DNA from: Alistipes sp.
Lineage (GTDB): Bacteria; Bacteroidota; Bacteroidia; Bacteroidales; Rikenellaceae
Direction: 5' to 3'
Assembly (NCBI GenBank): GCA_017408825.1
Contig: JAFQTX010000001.1
Coordinates: 20,406 to 84,405 of the forward strand
DNA: 64,000 bases
Positions 8,728-17,114 of the stretch are shown piece after piece (within the stretch, counting starts at the first letter, position 1; each line of letters starts with the position of its first letter). The notes beneath the pieces are model-generated. The model was given only the letters and a program-made list of their open reading frames with translations. It ran no database searches and was not told the DNA's origin. Both the position numbers and the translations under genes were made by a program.

Positions 8728-9972
8728 ATGGTAAGAATTAAGCCCTTTAAGGGTATCCGTCCTCCAAAGGAGTTGGCATCAGAGGTTGCATCACGTCCTT
8801 ACGACGTTCTTAACTCAGTAGAGGCTAAGGCTGAGGCTGGCGAGCGTTCGTTGCTCCACATCATCAAGCCAGAGATCGACTTTGATCCTATTGCTGACGA
8901 GCACTCTCAGGAGGCCTATGAGAAGGCTATGGAGAACTTCCGTATCTGGAAGGAGAAGGGTTGGTTGGCTCAGGACGACGAGGAGTACTACTACATCTAT
9001 GCTCAGACTATGAACGGCCGTACTCAGTATGGTATCGCTATGTGCTGCCACTATGAGGACTACCTCTCAGGCGCTATCAAGAAGCACGAGCTTACACGTG
9101 TTGATAAGGAGGAGGATCGTATGATCCACGTTCGCAACCAGAAGGCTAACATCGAGCCAGTATTCTTCGCTTATCCTGATGATGCTGAGATCGATGCTAT
9201 CATCACTAAGTGGGTTGCTGAGCACGAGGCTGACTACGACTTCGTTGCTGAGGATGGCTTTGGTCACCATATGTGGGTTATCCGCTCGAAGGAGACTAAC
9301 GACCGCATCACCGAGTTGTTCAAGGGTATTCCTGCTTTGTATGTTGCTGATGGTCACCACCGTACAGCTGCTGCTGCACGTGTAGGCCAGGAGTGCGCAT
9401 CGAAGAACCCTAACCACACTGGTGACGAGGAGTACTGCTTCTTCCTTGCAGTTACCTTCCCAGCATCGCACCTCCGCATTATCGACTACAACCGTGTAGT
9501 TAAGGACCTCAACGGCCTCTCTAAGGAGGAGTTCTTGAAGGCTATCGAGGAGAACTTCGTAGTCGAGAAGAAGGGTGCTGAGATCTACACTCCTAACGCA
9601 TTGCACAACTTCGCAATGTATATCGACGGTGAGTGGTACTCGATGACTGCTAAGCAGGGTACTTACGACGATAACGATCCTATCGGCGTTCTCGACGTAT
9701 CTGTTCTCTCTAACCTTGTATTGGATAAGGTTCTTGGCATCGCTGACCTCCGCACATCGAAGCGTATCGACTTCGTAGGTGGTATCCGTGGTTTGGGCGA
9801 GTTGCAGAAGAGAGTTGATAGCGGTGAGATGAAGGTTGCTTTCGCATTGTATCCTGTATCTATGCAGCAGCTCTTCGACATTGCTGACACTGGCAACATC
9901 ATGCCTCCAAAGACCACTTGGTTTGAGCCTAAGTTGCGTTCGGGTGTTGTTATTCACTCATTCGACGAGTAA
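8728..9972 (+). CDS. DUF1015 family protein linked to serine biosynthesis
   Basis: The start at 8728 (414 residues) gives MVRIKPFKGIRPPKELASEVASRPYDVLN, the usual DUF1015 beginning; an in-frame GTG at 8665 would add a 21-residue tail unlikely to be translated. The family is often encoded beside serA/serC, and the sequence keeps the conserved blocks SRPYDVLN, YIYAQTMNGRTQYGI, GHHMWVIR and ALYVADGHHRTAAAARVG. The DGHHRTAA motif looks like an active or metal site. Its biochemical function is not established as far as I know; a role in serine metabolism is inferred from neighbourhood. A repeat-derived hairpin terminator begins at its stop codon. Confidence 0.9.
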   Translation: MVRIKPFKGIRPPKELASEVASRPYDVLNSVEAKAEAGERSLLHIIKPEIDFDPIADEHSQEAYEKAMENFRIWKEKGWLAQDDEEYYYIYAQTMNGRTQYGIAMCCHYEDYLSGAIKKHELTRVDKEEDRMIHVRNQKANIEPVFFAYPDDAEIDAIITKWVAEHEADYDFVAEDGFGHHMWVIRSKETNDRITELFKGIPALYVADGHHRTAAAARVGQECASKNPNHTGDEEYCFFLAVTFPASHLRIIDYNRVVKDLNGLSKEEFLKAIEENFVVEKKGAEIYTPNALHNFAMYIDGEWYSMTAKQGTYDDNDPIGVLDVSVLSNLVLDKVLGIADLRTSKRIDFVGGIRGLGELQKRVDSGEMKVAFALYPVSMQQLFDIADTGNIMPPKTTWFEPKLRSGVVIHSFDE

Positions 9973-10058
9973 TTTCTTGTGATAAGGAGCCATTCTCGGC
10001 CCATCACTAAAAGTAGACTACCGCAGGCTGTACGCTACAGTACTATCCTGCGGTAGTC
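9971..10058. terminator. Repeated 3'-UTR element and GTAC-core hairpin after the DUF1015 gene
   Basis: The same AATTTCTTGTGATAAGGAG block as at 4134 begins inside the stop codon region. After CATCACTAAAAGTA comes a 12-bp stem, GACTACCGCAGG (10016-10027) with CCTGCGGTAGTC (10047-10058), closing an inner GTAC-GCTACA-GTAC stem-loop with a CT/TAT internal loop. CTTTT follows, so it can act as a terminator. Confidence 0.65.
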
Positions 10059-10084
10059 TCTTTTGCTATATGCCAAGCCTGACT

Positions 10085-10218
10085 CCTTCTGACAAGAAAT
10101 TTATTGTGATAGTGGCACTACTTTGCCACCTCAATCATTGCCCCGAATGGGAAATACGTCAAGTATGTCCCATCCGGGGCAATCTCTTAATCGGCGACAA
10201 ATTAGCACCACTCTGACA
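10085..10218. repeat. Dispersed intergenic repeat, copy B (~134 bp)
   Basis: Near-identical partner of 4245-4378, with the same inner ATACGTCAAGTAT-topped stem. The stem in this copy (GCCCCG-ATGGGA with TCCCAT-CGGGGC) pairs slightly better than in copy A. The region carries a 99-codon ORF that is only the repeat read as protein. Confidence 0.75.
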
Positions 10219-10273
10219 AGAAATTTGTTCTTCCTTGTCAAAAGTCGCAATCTGCGGCGCATCACTAAAAGTA

Positions 10274-10314
10274 AGAGACTTCGGGCTGTACTAAGGTACT
10301 ATCCCGAAGCCTCT
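10274..10314. terminator. Third GTAC-core hairpin, terminator-like
   Basis: Preceded by GCATCACTAAAAGTA as in the hairpin at 10016. The stem AGAG-CTTCGGG (10274-10285) pairs with CCCGAAG-CTCT (10303-10314), with an inner GTAC-TAAG-GTAC stem-loop and the same CT/TAT internal loop; TCTTTTG follows. The rest of 10315-10523 is AT-rich with no gene seen. Confidence 0.6.
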
Positions 10315-10523
10315 TCTTTTGTAATACACCACATCTCACGACTTTTGACAATAAATCGGTTAGTGCTGATTGGTAGGTGGTTTATTTGGGAGTTTAAGGA
10401 GCTTAGGGATAAATGTCGGTAGCGCTTTCACTAAATTTCCTAAATTTCCTATTAACTACGCACCTGACAATACATCAATCCGTGGTGCTAATTTCTCTTT
10501 AACTATTTTATACATATTGTGTT

Positions 10524-11168
10524 ATGAACAAAAATGATATCCAGAATCTGATTGCTGATTTTTACCGAGTATGTCTATTCGGAACGAAAGACCCCGATAT
10601 TGAAGATGCTGCAAAAAGGGCTTATAGAGACTTGTGTCGTACTTTGAAGTTAAATAAGTGTGAAAACGGTATAAGCCATAGAGATAATGTTATTAGTGAA
10701 ATAATCGAGCTAAGGATTAAAGAAAAGTTGGTGAATAGTGTCTGTATGTCGCAAGGTGATTACGATGAATTTCATCATGCTTTATGCGAGGAAATAATTG
10801 GTTATTATTCGAATGAAAAAAGTTATGTATCAGACTTTTACTATGGTCAGGCGCAGAAGTGGATTAATATGACAATGAAGTATCTCTGTGTCATAGGAGA
10901 GGAAAGGTATCCTTGGTTGAATAGATTATACCCATTTTTACATATTCCCATTGATAGTGTAATTCTTGGTAAAATCATTGGTGATTTTGAAATAGAGAGC
11001 GTTGCTGTAAAAGGAGAACGTGTCTTGTTGAAGAATCTATCTTGGAGTCGTATTGACAAGGATACATATGATGCTATCCAAAATGTTTTACGTGAGAAGA
11101 TAGGTGAAAATGAAATTCCAATCGTTTGGGAGTTCAAAGCGTGGAACAACCCTAAAGAAAATGAGTAA
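10524..11168 (+). CDS. Hypothetical protein, AT-rich orphan
   Basis: A 214-residue protein that I do not recognise. It has no signal peptide or membrane segment and appears mostly helical (DIEDAAKRAYRDLCRTLKLNK; NVISEIIELRIKEKL) with a C-terminal alpha/beta part (KGERVLLKNLSWSRIDKDTYDAIQNVLREK). Codon use is AT-rich (AAA, ATA, TTA) against the GC-rich GAG/CGT usage of serA or yicC, suggesting recent transfer. Another AT-rich orphan follows after 60 nt on the same strand, so they may be a transferred pair. No function is proposed. Confidence 0.65.
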   Translation: MNKNDIQNLIADFYRVCLFGTKDPDIEDAAKRAYRDLCRTLKLNKCENGISHRDNVISEIIELRIKEKLVNSVCMSQGDYDEFHHALCEEIIGYYSNEKSYVSDFYYGQAQKWINMTMKYLCVIGEERYPWLNRLYPFLHIPIDSVILGKIIGDFEIESVAVKGERVLLKNLSWSRIDKDTYDAIQNVLREKIGENEIPIVWEFKAWNNPKENE

Positions 11169-11228
11169 TTGACGCAAATTGTCAAATGTGATATATAACT
11201 TTGTAGTGAACAATTAAAGTTATGTATT

Positions 11229-11729
11229 ATGTATTACGATTTTATTGCGGAGTTTTTCGCTAACTCAAATGATGCTGAGCCTATTTACAGAACTTATGTA
11301 AATGGTGTTCAAGATACCGAAGGTTTTATTCGGGAGAAAGGATTTGTTAAGGTTGCCGATGAGTGGGAAGGAGATTTTGTCCTTGAAACGGATATGGAGT
11401 GCCTTAATGGTTGGGTTGATGCAAACCTAAACCCAGAACTTCTCACGATTTGTCTTGAAGGTGAGGTGTGCGATAGGGTGCGTATTTATGCCTTTGAGTA
11501 TCACGCGGGCGAGGGGTCGTATATTGGATTCTGCTATGGAGATGATGATGAATATAGAGTGGTTTTTGCTGGAAATAGACCCGATGATAAGATTACAATC
11601 GAGACTTGCGGAGGTCCACTAATCTGCCCACTTAAAATTATGAAAGAGCATTTTAAGGTGCTGACTCTCTTTGAGGTTATGGAGCGCTTGGAGAAACGAA
11701 TTGATGAAGCGATAAAGAACGGTGTTTAA
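11229..11729 (+). CDS. Hypothetical acidic protein, AT-rich orphan
   Basis: A 166-residue acidic cytoplasmic protein that I do not recognise. It has no signal peptide. The middle is predicted beta-rich (DRVRIYAFEYHAGEGSYIGFCYGDDDEYRVVFAG) and the end is a charged helix (LFEVMERLEKRIDEAIKNG). Such small acidic proteins are sometimes immunity or antitoxin-like partners, but nothing here shows that. It is followed by a clear terminator hairpin and lies 60 nt after the 214-residue orphan, likely in the same transcript. Confidence 0.65.
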   Translation: MYYDFIAEFFANSNDAEPIYRTYVNGVQDTEGFIREKGFVKVADEWEGDFVLETDMECLNGWVDANLNPELLTICLEGEVCDRVRIYAFEYHAGEGSYIGFCYGDDDEYRVVFAGNRPDDKITIETCGGPLICPLKIMKEHFKVLTLFEVMERLEKRIDEAIKNGV

Positions 11730-11739
11730 ATATTATGGA

Positions 11740-11779
11740 AACTCAGAATGTATGAATTGTGCAATCCTGAGTTTTTTTT
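11740..11779 (+). terminator. Intrinsic terminator after the orphan pair
   Basis: Stem AACTCAG (11740-11746) with CTGAGTT (11767-11773), running into an unbroken T-run to 11779. Confidence 0.75.
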
Positions 11780-12100
11780 CGATAAACTGCATCTTACTTC
11801 TCCAGACAAGAAATTAGGTTGTGCAACCTGAAAGGTGTTTTATTAGTGAATTTAAGGAATTTAGTGAGTGTAGAGAGCTTTAAGATAAATATTGGTAGCG
11901 CTCTCCATAACTTCCCTAAATTGCCTAATCTCCCTAAACTCTTCATGTCCCGCTCACACAGTTCTCTGAAATCTCTCTGTGGTTTACAATGGGTTACGAT
12001 GTGTTAAAATGTTTTTTCAGCGGAAGTTTTCTAAAGATCATTGCTCATTGCTAATTTCTTTTTGCTCATTGCTCATTGAAAAAAAGATTGCTCTTTACTC
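11780..12100. other. Intergenic stretch with short low-complexity repeats
   Basis: No gene seen. It contains another ACAAGAAATTA fragment of the dispersed repeat (~11803) and, from about 12041, repeated TTGCTCATTG and TTGCTCTTT units just upstream of the yicC promoter. Similar TAGCAATGAGTAATT units occur in reverse sense at 19727-19750. Confidence 0.5.
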
Positions 12101-12131
12101 TTTGCTCTTTCATCTTTTTTATCTATCTTTG
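12101..12131 (+). promoter_or_regulatory. Promoter of the yicC-gmk-nadD-fmt operon
   Basis: TTTG at 12101-12104, 19 nt, TATCTTTG at 12124-12131; the ATG lies 39 nt downstream. Confidence 0.75.
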
Positions 12132-12170
12132 TAGATTGAAGTTAATCTATATAAACATTTAGGCAAGGAT

Positions 12171-13043
12171 ATGATTAGGTCGATGACGGGCTTCGGTAAA
12201 GGCGAGGCAACGTGTGCAAATAGAAAGTTTCGTGTAGAGCTACGTTCGCTCAACTCTAAGCAACTTGATCTCTCGATAAAGATCCCATCAAAGTATCGTG
12301 CCGCAGAGGCCGAGGTGCGCAATATCATTACTCGTGAGCTGCAGCGTGGCAAGGTGGACTGCTTCGTGTCGTTGGAGAGTGCTGTCGCTGAGACCTCGGC
12401 ACATATCAACACCGAGGCGTTCAAGGCATATGCCGAGGAGCTGCGTCGTGTGTGCGAGGATAACACGCTGAGTGTCGATGATAACGCCATAATGCAGTCG
12501 GCGTTGCGTATGCCCGATGTTGTCACGAGCGAGGAGCGTGAGGTGTCGGCCGAGGAGATTGAGGCGATCATCGAGGCTACACGTCTTGCCGCTGCGGAGC
12601 TTAATAAGTTCCGTGAGCAGGAGGGCGCAATACTTATCGCCGACCTACTCAAGCGTATCGACCTCATAGAGCAGTATCGCCACGAAGTAGAGCCCTTTGA
12701 GAACTCACGTGTTGAGACAATCAAGAGTCGCATACGTGAGAACATCGAGAAGTTGCAGCTGGAGGTGGACAACAACCGCCTCGAGCAGGAGATGATATTC
12801 TACATCGAGAAGCTCGACATCACCGAGGAGAAGGTGCGCCTCGATAACCACTGTCGCTACTTTAGAGAGGTGGCACAGAGCGAGGAGGCTCCAGGACGTA
12901 AGCTCGGCTTCATAGCTCAGGAGTTAGGTCGTGAGATCAACACCATGGGTTCGAAGTCGAACGAGGCTAATATGCAGCGTTTGGTGGTTAAGATGAAGGA
13001 TGAGTTGGAGAAGATTAAAGAGCAGGTACTCAATATATTATAA
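12171..13043 (+). CDS. yicC: YicC family endoribonuclease-like protein
   Basis: A 290-residue YicC/YloC family protein. The N-terminal signature MIRSMTGFGKGE and the following RVELRSLNSKQLDLSIKIP are diagnostic, as is the C-terminal DUF1732 part (QELGREINTMGSKSNEANMQRLVVKMKDELEKIKEQVLNIL). E. coli YicC is an endoribonuclease that influences small RNA decay; whether that holds here is inference. It is the first gene of a tight run and is followed by gmk after 12 nt, a pairing conserved in many bacteria. Confidence 0.95.
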   Translation: MIRSMTGFGKGEATCANRKFRVELRSLNSKQLDLSIKIPSKYRAAEAEVRNIITRELQRGKVDCFVSLESAVAETSAHINTEAFKAYAEELRRVCEDNTLSVDDNAIMQSALRMPDVVTSEEREVSAEEIEAIIEATRLAAAELNKFREQEGAILIADLLKRIDLIEQYRHEVEPFENSRVETIKSRIRENIEKLQLEVDNNRLEQEMIFYIEKLDITEEKVRLDNHCRYFREVAQSEEAPGRKLGFIAQELGREINTMGSKSNEANMQRLVVKMKDELEKIKEQVLNIL

Positions 13044-13055
13044 TGCGATAATAGT

Positions 13056-13616
13056 ATGGGTAAGTTGATTATATTCTCAGCTCCGAGTGGCTCGGGCAAG
13101 ACAACAATCGTTCGTGAGTTGTTGAAGCATTTTAAGAATTTCGAGTTCTCAATCTCGGCAACATCACGCTCACCACGTGGCGCTGAGCAGAATGGCGTAG
13201 ACTACTACTTCCTATCCTCGGAGGAGTTTCGCAAGCGTGTGGAGCGTGGCGAGTTTGTCGAGTGGGAGGAGGTATATGCTGGCACCTGTTACGGTACGTT
13301 GCGTAGCGAGATGGAGCGCATCTGGGCTGCGGGTAATATCATTGTCTTTGACGTAGATGTTATGGGCGGTATCAACCTCAAGCGTCTGTTTAAGGATGAT
13401 GCCTGCTCGATATTTATTATGCCTCCATCGGTCGAGGAACTTGAGCGTAGACTGCGTGGCCGTGGCACGGATGCTGAGGAGGTTATCGCCAAGCGCATTG
13501 CCAAAGCTGAGTTTGAGCTGTCGAAGTCCTCGGAGTTCGACCATACGGTGATTAACGATGTGCTCGATGATGCCGTGAAGGAGGCTACTGAGATTATTGA
13601 GTCGTTTATAAAGTAG
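13056..13616 (+). CDS. gmk: Guanylate kinase
   Basis: A 186-residue cytoplasmic kinase phosphorylating GMP to GDP with ATP. The Walker A loop SAPSGSGKTTI lies at residues 7-17. The GMP-binding region FSISATSRSPRGAEQNGVDYYFLS (~31-54) has the expected Arg and Tyr residues, followed by EEFVEWEEVYAGTCYGT-like spacing and the lid RLRGRGTDAEEVIAKRIAKA. The length is normal. It sits 12 nt after yicC and 8 nt before nadD. Confidence 0.97.
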   Translation: MGKLIIFSAPSGSGKTTIVRELLKHFKNFEFSISATSRSPRGAEQNGVDYYFLSSEEFRKRVERGEFVEWEEVYAGTCYGTLRSEMERIWAAGNIIVFDVDVMGGINLKRLFKDDACSIFIMPPSVEELERRLRGRGTDAEEVIAKRIAKAEFELSKSSEFDHTVINDVLDDAVKEATEIIESFIK

Positions 13617-13624
13617 AGAGTAAG

Positions 13625-14440
13625 ATGAAAAAGCGAATGTTATTGTATTTCGGCTCGTTCGACCCTATTCACAATGGTCATATCGCACTTGCCGAGTACG
13701 CCTTAGATAAGAACCTATGTGATGAGGTGGCACTCATCATTTCGCCACAAAACCCATTTAAGGCTGATGTATTGCAGACACCTGAGTACACCCGTTATGA
13801 GATGGCAGAGATGGCCTGTCGTGCATCACGCTATCCAGAGCAGATTAAGCCCTCGGTGGTGGAGTTTGTGCTCGAGAAACCCTCGTACACCATAAATACA
13901 CTCGACTACCTGCGTAACGAGTGTGGCAACGAGATGGAGTTTGCTATAATCACTGGTAGCGACATCTGGGCACGCTTCGACGAGTGGCGTGACTATGAGC
14001 GTATCTTGAACGAGTATAAGATATATGTCTACCCCCGCAAGGGTTATGCCGTGGAGAAGTTTGCCGACAGAGTGACCATTCTCGAGGATGCACCATATGT
14101 CGATTACTCATCGACCGAGGTGCGAGAGAGGGCAGAGCGTAGCGAGGATATATCGTCGATGGTTGCAGCACCCGTGGCCGACTATATCGTTAAAAATCAG
14201 CTGTGGACACCCGCAGGCCGTATAGTGCGTCTTACGGCGATGATCGAGGGTGGCGATGAGCGTGAGGAGCTATATATCGAGCGTGGCAAGTGCTACTTCC
14301 AGCATAACGAGTGGGGTAAGGCCATCAACGACTTCAATCGTGCCAAGAGCATTAACCCCGATAGCGAGGAGGCGCAGCAGCTCCACGATATGGTCTATGA
14401 GATATTGTCGTTCAGATATAAGGATATATACAATCCATAA
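13625..14440 (+). CDS. nadD: Nicotinate-nucleotide adenylyltransferase with C-terminal TPR-like extension
   Basis: Residues 1-~190 are a normal NadD, joining nicotinate mononucleotide to ATP in NAD synthesis: the nucleotidyltransferase motif GSFDPIHNGH (10-19), ISPQNPFK (38-45), and the ISSTEVRER-type motif as DYSSTEVRERA. Bacterial NadD normally ends near 190-210 residues; this one continues to 271. The added ~70 residues include ELYIERGKCYFQHNEWGKAINDFNRAKSI, which looks like a tetratricopeptide helix pair. The extension is in frame, with no start codon of its own needed. It overlaps no neighbour (8 nt after gmk, 12 nt before the DUF3109 gene). Confidence 0.92.
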   Translation: MKKRMLLYFGSFDPIHNGHIALAEYALDKNLCDEVALIISPQNPFKADVLQTPEYTRYEMAEMACRASRYPEQIKPSVVEFVLEKPSYTINTLDYLRNECGNEMEFAIITGSDIWARFDEWRDYERILNEYKIYVYPRKGYAVEKFADRVTILEDAPYVDYSSTEVRERAERSEDISSMVAAPVADYIVKNQLWTPAGRIVRLTAMIEGGDEREELYIERGKCYFQHNEWGKAINDFNRAKSINPDSEEAQQLHDMVYEILSFRYKDIYNP

Positions 14441-14452
14441 ACCGAGCATTCT

Positions 14453-15031
14453 ATGATTGAGATTAATGATAAGATTGTTAGTGTAGACCTCCTTCGTGAG
14501 GGCTTTGCCTGTGATTTGGCGCAGTGCAAGGGTATCTGCTGTGTCGAGGGCGACTCGGGTGCTCCACTCGATATCGACGAGGTGGATATGTTGGAGGAGG
14601 AGTGGGAGAACTACTCACCATATATGACCGAGGAGGGACGTCAGGCTGTCGAGGAGCAGGGCTTTATGGTCGTGGATGTCGATGGCGACTACACCACACC
14701 TCTGGTTGATAATGCTGCGTGTGCCTATGCCTTTGAGGAGGATGGCATTACGTTCTGCGCCATCGAGCGTGCCTATCGTGAGGGTAAGTGCTCGTTCCTC
14801 AAGCCACTCTCTTGTCATCTATATCCCATTCGTGTTAAGCGCTTCCGTAATGGCTCTTATGGCCTTAACTATCATCGCTGGGCTGTATGTCGCTCGGCTG
14901 AGGAGTGTGGTCGCAAGCTCGGTGTGCCTGTGTATAAGGGACTGCGTGAGCCTATTATACGAGCCTTTGGCGAGGATTTCTATCGTCAGCTGGAGCTTGC
15001 TGCTGATATGCTTAACGAGCAGACTAAATAG
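14453..15031 (+). CDS. DUF3109 family protein (cysteine-rich, metal-cluster type)
   Basis: A 192-residue protein of the DUF3109 family, common in Bacteroidota. Cysteines cluster as CDLAQCKGICCVEGD near the N-terminus (residues ~20-34), then CAYAF, CAIERAYREGKCSFLKPLSCHLYPIRV and VCRSAEEC. The spacing CxxxxC-xxxCC...C...CxxxxxxxCxxxxxxxCH resembles the Fe-S/zinc cluster arrangement of YkgJ-type proteins. The molecular role is unknown to me. Its place between nadD and a YqiA-like esterase, with 12- and 3-nt gaps, shows co-transcription. Confidence 0.85.
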   Translation: MIEINDKIVSVDLLREGFACDLAQCKGICCVEGDSGAPLDIDEVDMLEEEWENYSPYMTEEGRQAVEEQGFMVVDVDGDYTTPLVDNAACAYAFEEDGITFCAIERAYREGKCSFLKPLSCHLYPIRVKRFRNGSYGLNYHRWAVCRSAEECGRKLGVPVYKGLREPIIRAFGEDFYRQLELAADMLNEQTK

Positions 15032-15034
15032 ACT

Positions 15035-15850
15035 ATGTTTAATGATAAGCCGATGACAATGAGTAGGGTTGTTAGAGTAACGTGGGACGAGTGGTTCTCC
15101 ATTCAGAGAGAGAAAGCACGACAGAAGGGATACTATTTTGTCGAGGAGCTTGGCTACTGGCGTGATAGTGATCGTGAAGTGTTTGTACGACGTCATCATC
15201 AGTTGCGCATACTATATATCCACGGCCTTTCGTCCTCTGGCTCATCGTCTACGGCTGAGACACTATGCGAGTCTCTTTACGACGATGTGGTATTCTCACC
15301 CGACCTTCCTATCGATCCCTGCGAGGCGCTCGCTATGTTGCAAGAGCTGGTATACAAAGAGCGTATCGACCTTGTGATAGGTACATCTATGGGTGGTATG
15401 TTTGCTCAGAAGCTGCGTGGCTATCATAAGATATTGATTAATCCCTCGTTTCACGTATCACGCTCGATGCGTAGAAAGTTGGGTAGCAACGAGTTTTCCG
15501 CCCCACGTAAGGATCGCGCTACGCACTACGAGATTACCGAAGAGTTGTGCGATAGGTATGAGGCGTTGGAGCGTGATCAGTTTGTCGATATTAGCGATGC
15601 AGAGCGTGAGATAACGTTGGGACTGTTTGCTACGGGCGACGATGTTGTAGACTGCTCTGAGGAGTATTGCGAGCATTATACGAGGTATCAAAACTTCGAA
15701 GGTGGACATCGTCTAAGTCAGGATAATATTCACTTGGATCTGATACCCGTAATAGAACACTTTAGAGCGAAGTCGGTGCGTCTTGAGATTGCGCAGAGGC
15801 CAACGATAATTGAACAGATACGTGCACGTCTGGCCAAGGAGCGCTCATAG
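15035..15850 (+). CDS. YqiA/YcfP-like alpha/beta hydrolase
   Basis: A 271-residue serine hydrolase of the YqiA-type esterase group. ILYIHGLSSSGSSSTAETL supplies the oxyanion-side HG motif and LVIGTSMGGMFAQKL contains the nucleophile elbow G-T-S-M-G. A likely acid is in GLFATGDDVVDC and the histidine in NFEGGHRLSQDN. A ~55-residue N-terminal region (RVTWDEWFSIQREKARQKGYYF) precedes the hydrolase and is not part of the usual ~190-residue YqiA. The substrate is unknown. It starts 3 nt after the DUF3109 gene, in the same operon. Confidence 0.85.
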   Translation: MFNDKPMTMSRVVRVTWDEWFSIQREKARQKGYYFVEELGYWRDSDREVFVRRHHQLRILYIHGLSSSGSSSTAETLCESLYDDVVFSPDLPIDPCEALAMLQELVYKERIDLVIGTSMGGMFAQKLRGYHKILINPSFHVSRSMRRKLGSNEFSAPRKDRATHYEITEELCDRYEALERDQFVDISDAEREITLGLFATGDDVVDCSEEYCEHYTRYQNFEGGHRLSQDNIHLDLIPVIEHFRAKSVRLEIAQRPTIIEQIRARLAKERS

Positions 15851-15903
15851 CGTGCGTGGTCGGATGTCGATATAATTTGTGCGAAGATTAAATTGTGAGA
15901 GAT

Positions 15904-17103
15904 ATGAAGTGGTATAGATTTTTAGTTGTTGCCGTGGCGCTGATTGCTACCAACTCGCTAAGTGCACAGCAGTCCGACACTACGGCGGTTGCTGCTAAGG
16001 CCGACACTGCAGCAGTTGCCGCTAAGGCCGACACTACTGTGGTGGCTGCGAAGATAGATAGCCTTCCTGCGAAGGTCGATACTCTACCTAAGAAGCGCCA
16101 TACGCCCATAGCATCGGTGCGTACGCTGGGTGCTGTTGCGCCAATAGACACGCTACCTACGACCAGCGACGAGCTGCAAATCATCCTCTACAACGACAAT
16201 ACGTGGCGCTACGTTCGCACCAAGCCCTCGCAGCGTGACCAGAAGATATTCTCGGAGTATTGGAATACCTCGGTGACTCACGTCTACTATGGTATCTCGG
16301 CAGATAAACTCCCTGAGTCGATACCTATTCAGCTCATCGACTCGCTCTCGGGTAGCCACTATCCCTATAAGGGCTGGATGAGCTCGAAGTATGGCCCTCG
16401 TGGTGGTCGTGGTCATCAGGGCGTAGACCTCCCGCTTAAGACGGGTGATCCGGTATATGCTGCCTTCGACGGCAAGGTGCGATACTCCAACTTCTCGTCG
16501 AGTGGCTATGGTAATCTTGTCATCATCCGCCACCATAACGGCCTTGAGACCTACTATGCCCACCTCTCGGAGCGTAGCGTTCAGGCAGGTGAGTGGGTTG
16601 TTGCCGGTCAGCAGATTGGCAAGGGTGGTAGCACAGGACGTAGCTCTGGCCCGCACCTACACTTCGAAACACGATACAAGGGTCAGTCGTTCGACCCTGA
16701 GCGTCTGTTCGACTTCAAGACTGGCGAGTTGCGCCAAGCCGAGCTGCTGTTGAAGCGTCGCCACTTTAGCATTAATTCGAAGTATGAGCAGGACTTCAAC
16801 GATGAGGAGATTGCCAATCAGCTGGCGGCAAAAGAGAAGAGCGCTGCAGCAGCGAAGAGTACCGCAGCAGCAAAGAGCACATCTACGAAGTCTTCATCGT
16901 CGAAGCCAACGACATCGGTGTCGGTGACAAAGTCTACCTCGTTGAAGAGTAGCTCGTCGGCAACATACCATACAATCGAGGAGGGCGATATGTTTAGCAG
17001 CCTTGCGATAAAGTATAAGACCACGTCGAAGCGTATTCAGGAGCTCAACCCCGATGTTGATCCTACGAAACTTCAGATAGGTCAGAAAATTCGTGTAAAG
17101 TAG
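15904..17103 (+). CDS. Secreted M23 metallopeptidase with LysM domain
   Basis: ATG at 15904 gives 399 residues beginning MKWYRFLVVAVALIATNSLSA, a Sec signal peptide; the in-frame GTG nine bases earlier only adds three residues. A low-complexity region with repeated VAAKADT(A/T) follows. The M23 (LytM) zinc site is intact: the GHQGVDLP motif near residue 170 and GPHLHFE near 250. A Ser/Thr/Lys linker precedes a C-terminal LysM domain (YHTIEEGDMFSSLAIKYKTT...QIGQKIRVK). It probably cleaves peptidoglycan cross-links in the periplasm or activates an amidase. It is in the yicC-fmt operon. Confidence 0.93.
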   Translation: MKWYRFLVVAVALIATNSLSAQQSDTTAVAAKADTAAVAAKADTTVVAAKIDSLPAKVDTLPKKRHTPIASVRTLGAVAPIDTLPTTSDELQIILYNDNTWRYVRTKPSQRDQKIFSEYWNTSVTHVYYGISADKLPESIPIQLIDSLSGSHYPYKGWMSSKYGPRGGRGHQGVDLPLKTGDPVYAAFDGKVRYSNFSSSGYGNLVIIRHHNGLETYYAHLSERSVQAGEWVVAGQQIGKGGSTGRSSGPHLHFETRYKGQSFDPERLFDFKTGELRQAELLLKRRHFSINSKYEQDFNDEEIANQLAAKEKSAAAAKSTAAAKSTSTKSSSSKPTTSVSVTKSTSLKSSSSATYHTIEEGDMFSSLAIKYKTTSKRIQELNPDVDPTKLQIGQKIRVK

Positions 17104-17114
17104 AGATCAGTACT

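Noticed and set aside
9067-9957. Long minus-strand ORF (296 codons) opposite the DUF1015 gene
   Set aside because: Antisense shadow caused by strong codon bias in the real gene.
10123-10422. 99-codon ORF after the DUF1015 gene
   Set aside because: Lies wholly in dispersed repeats and hairpins; composition is not protein-like.
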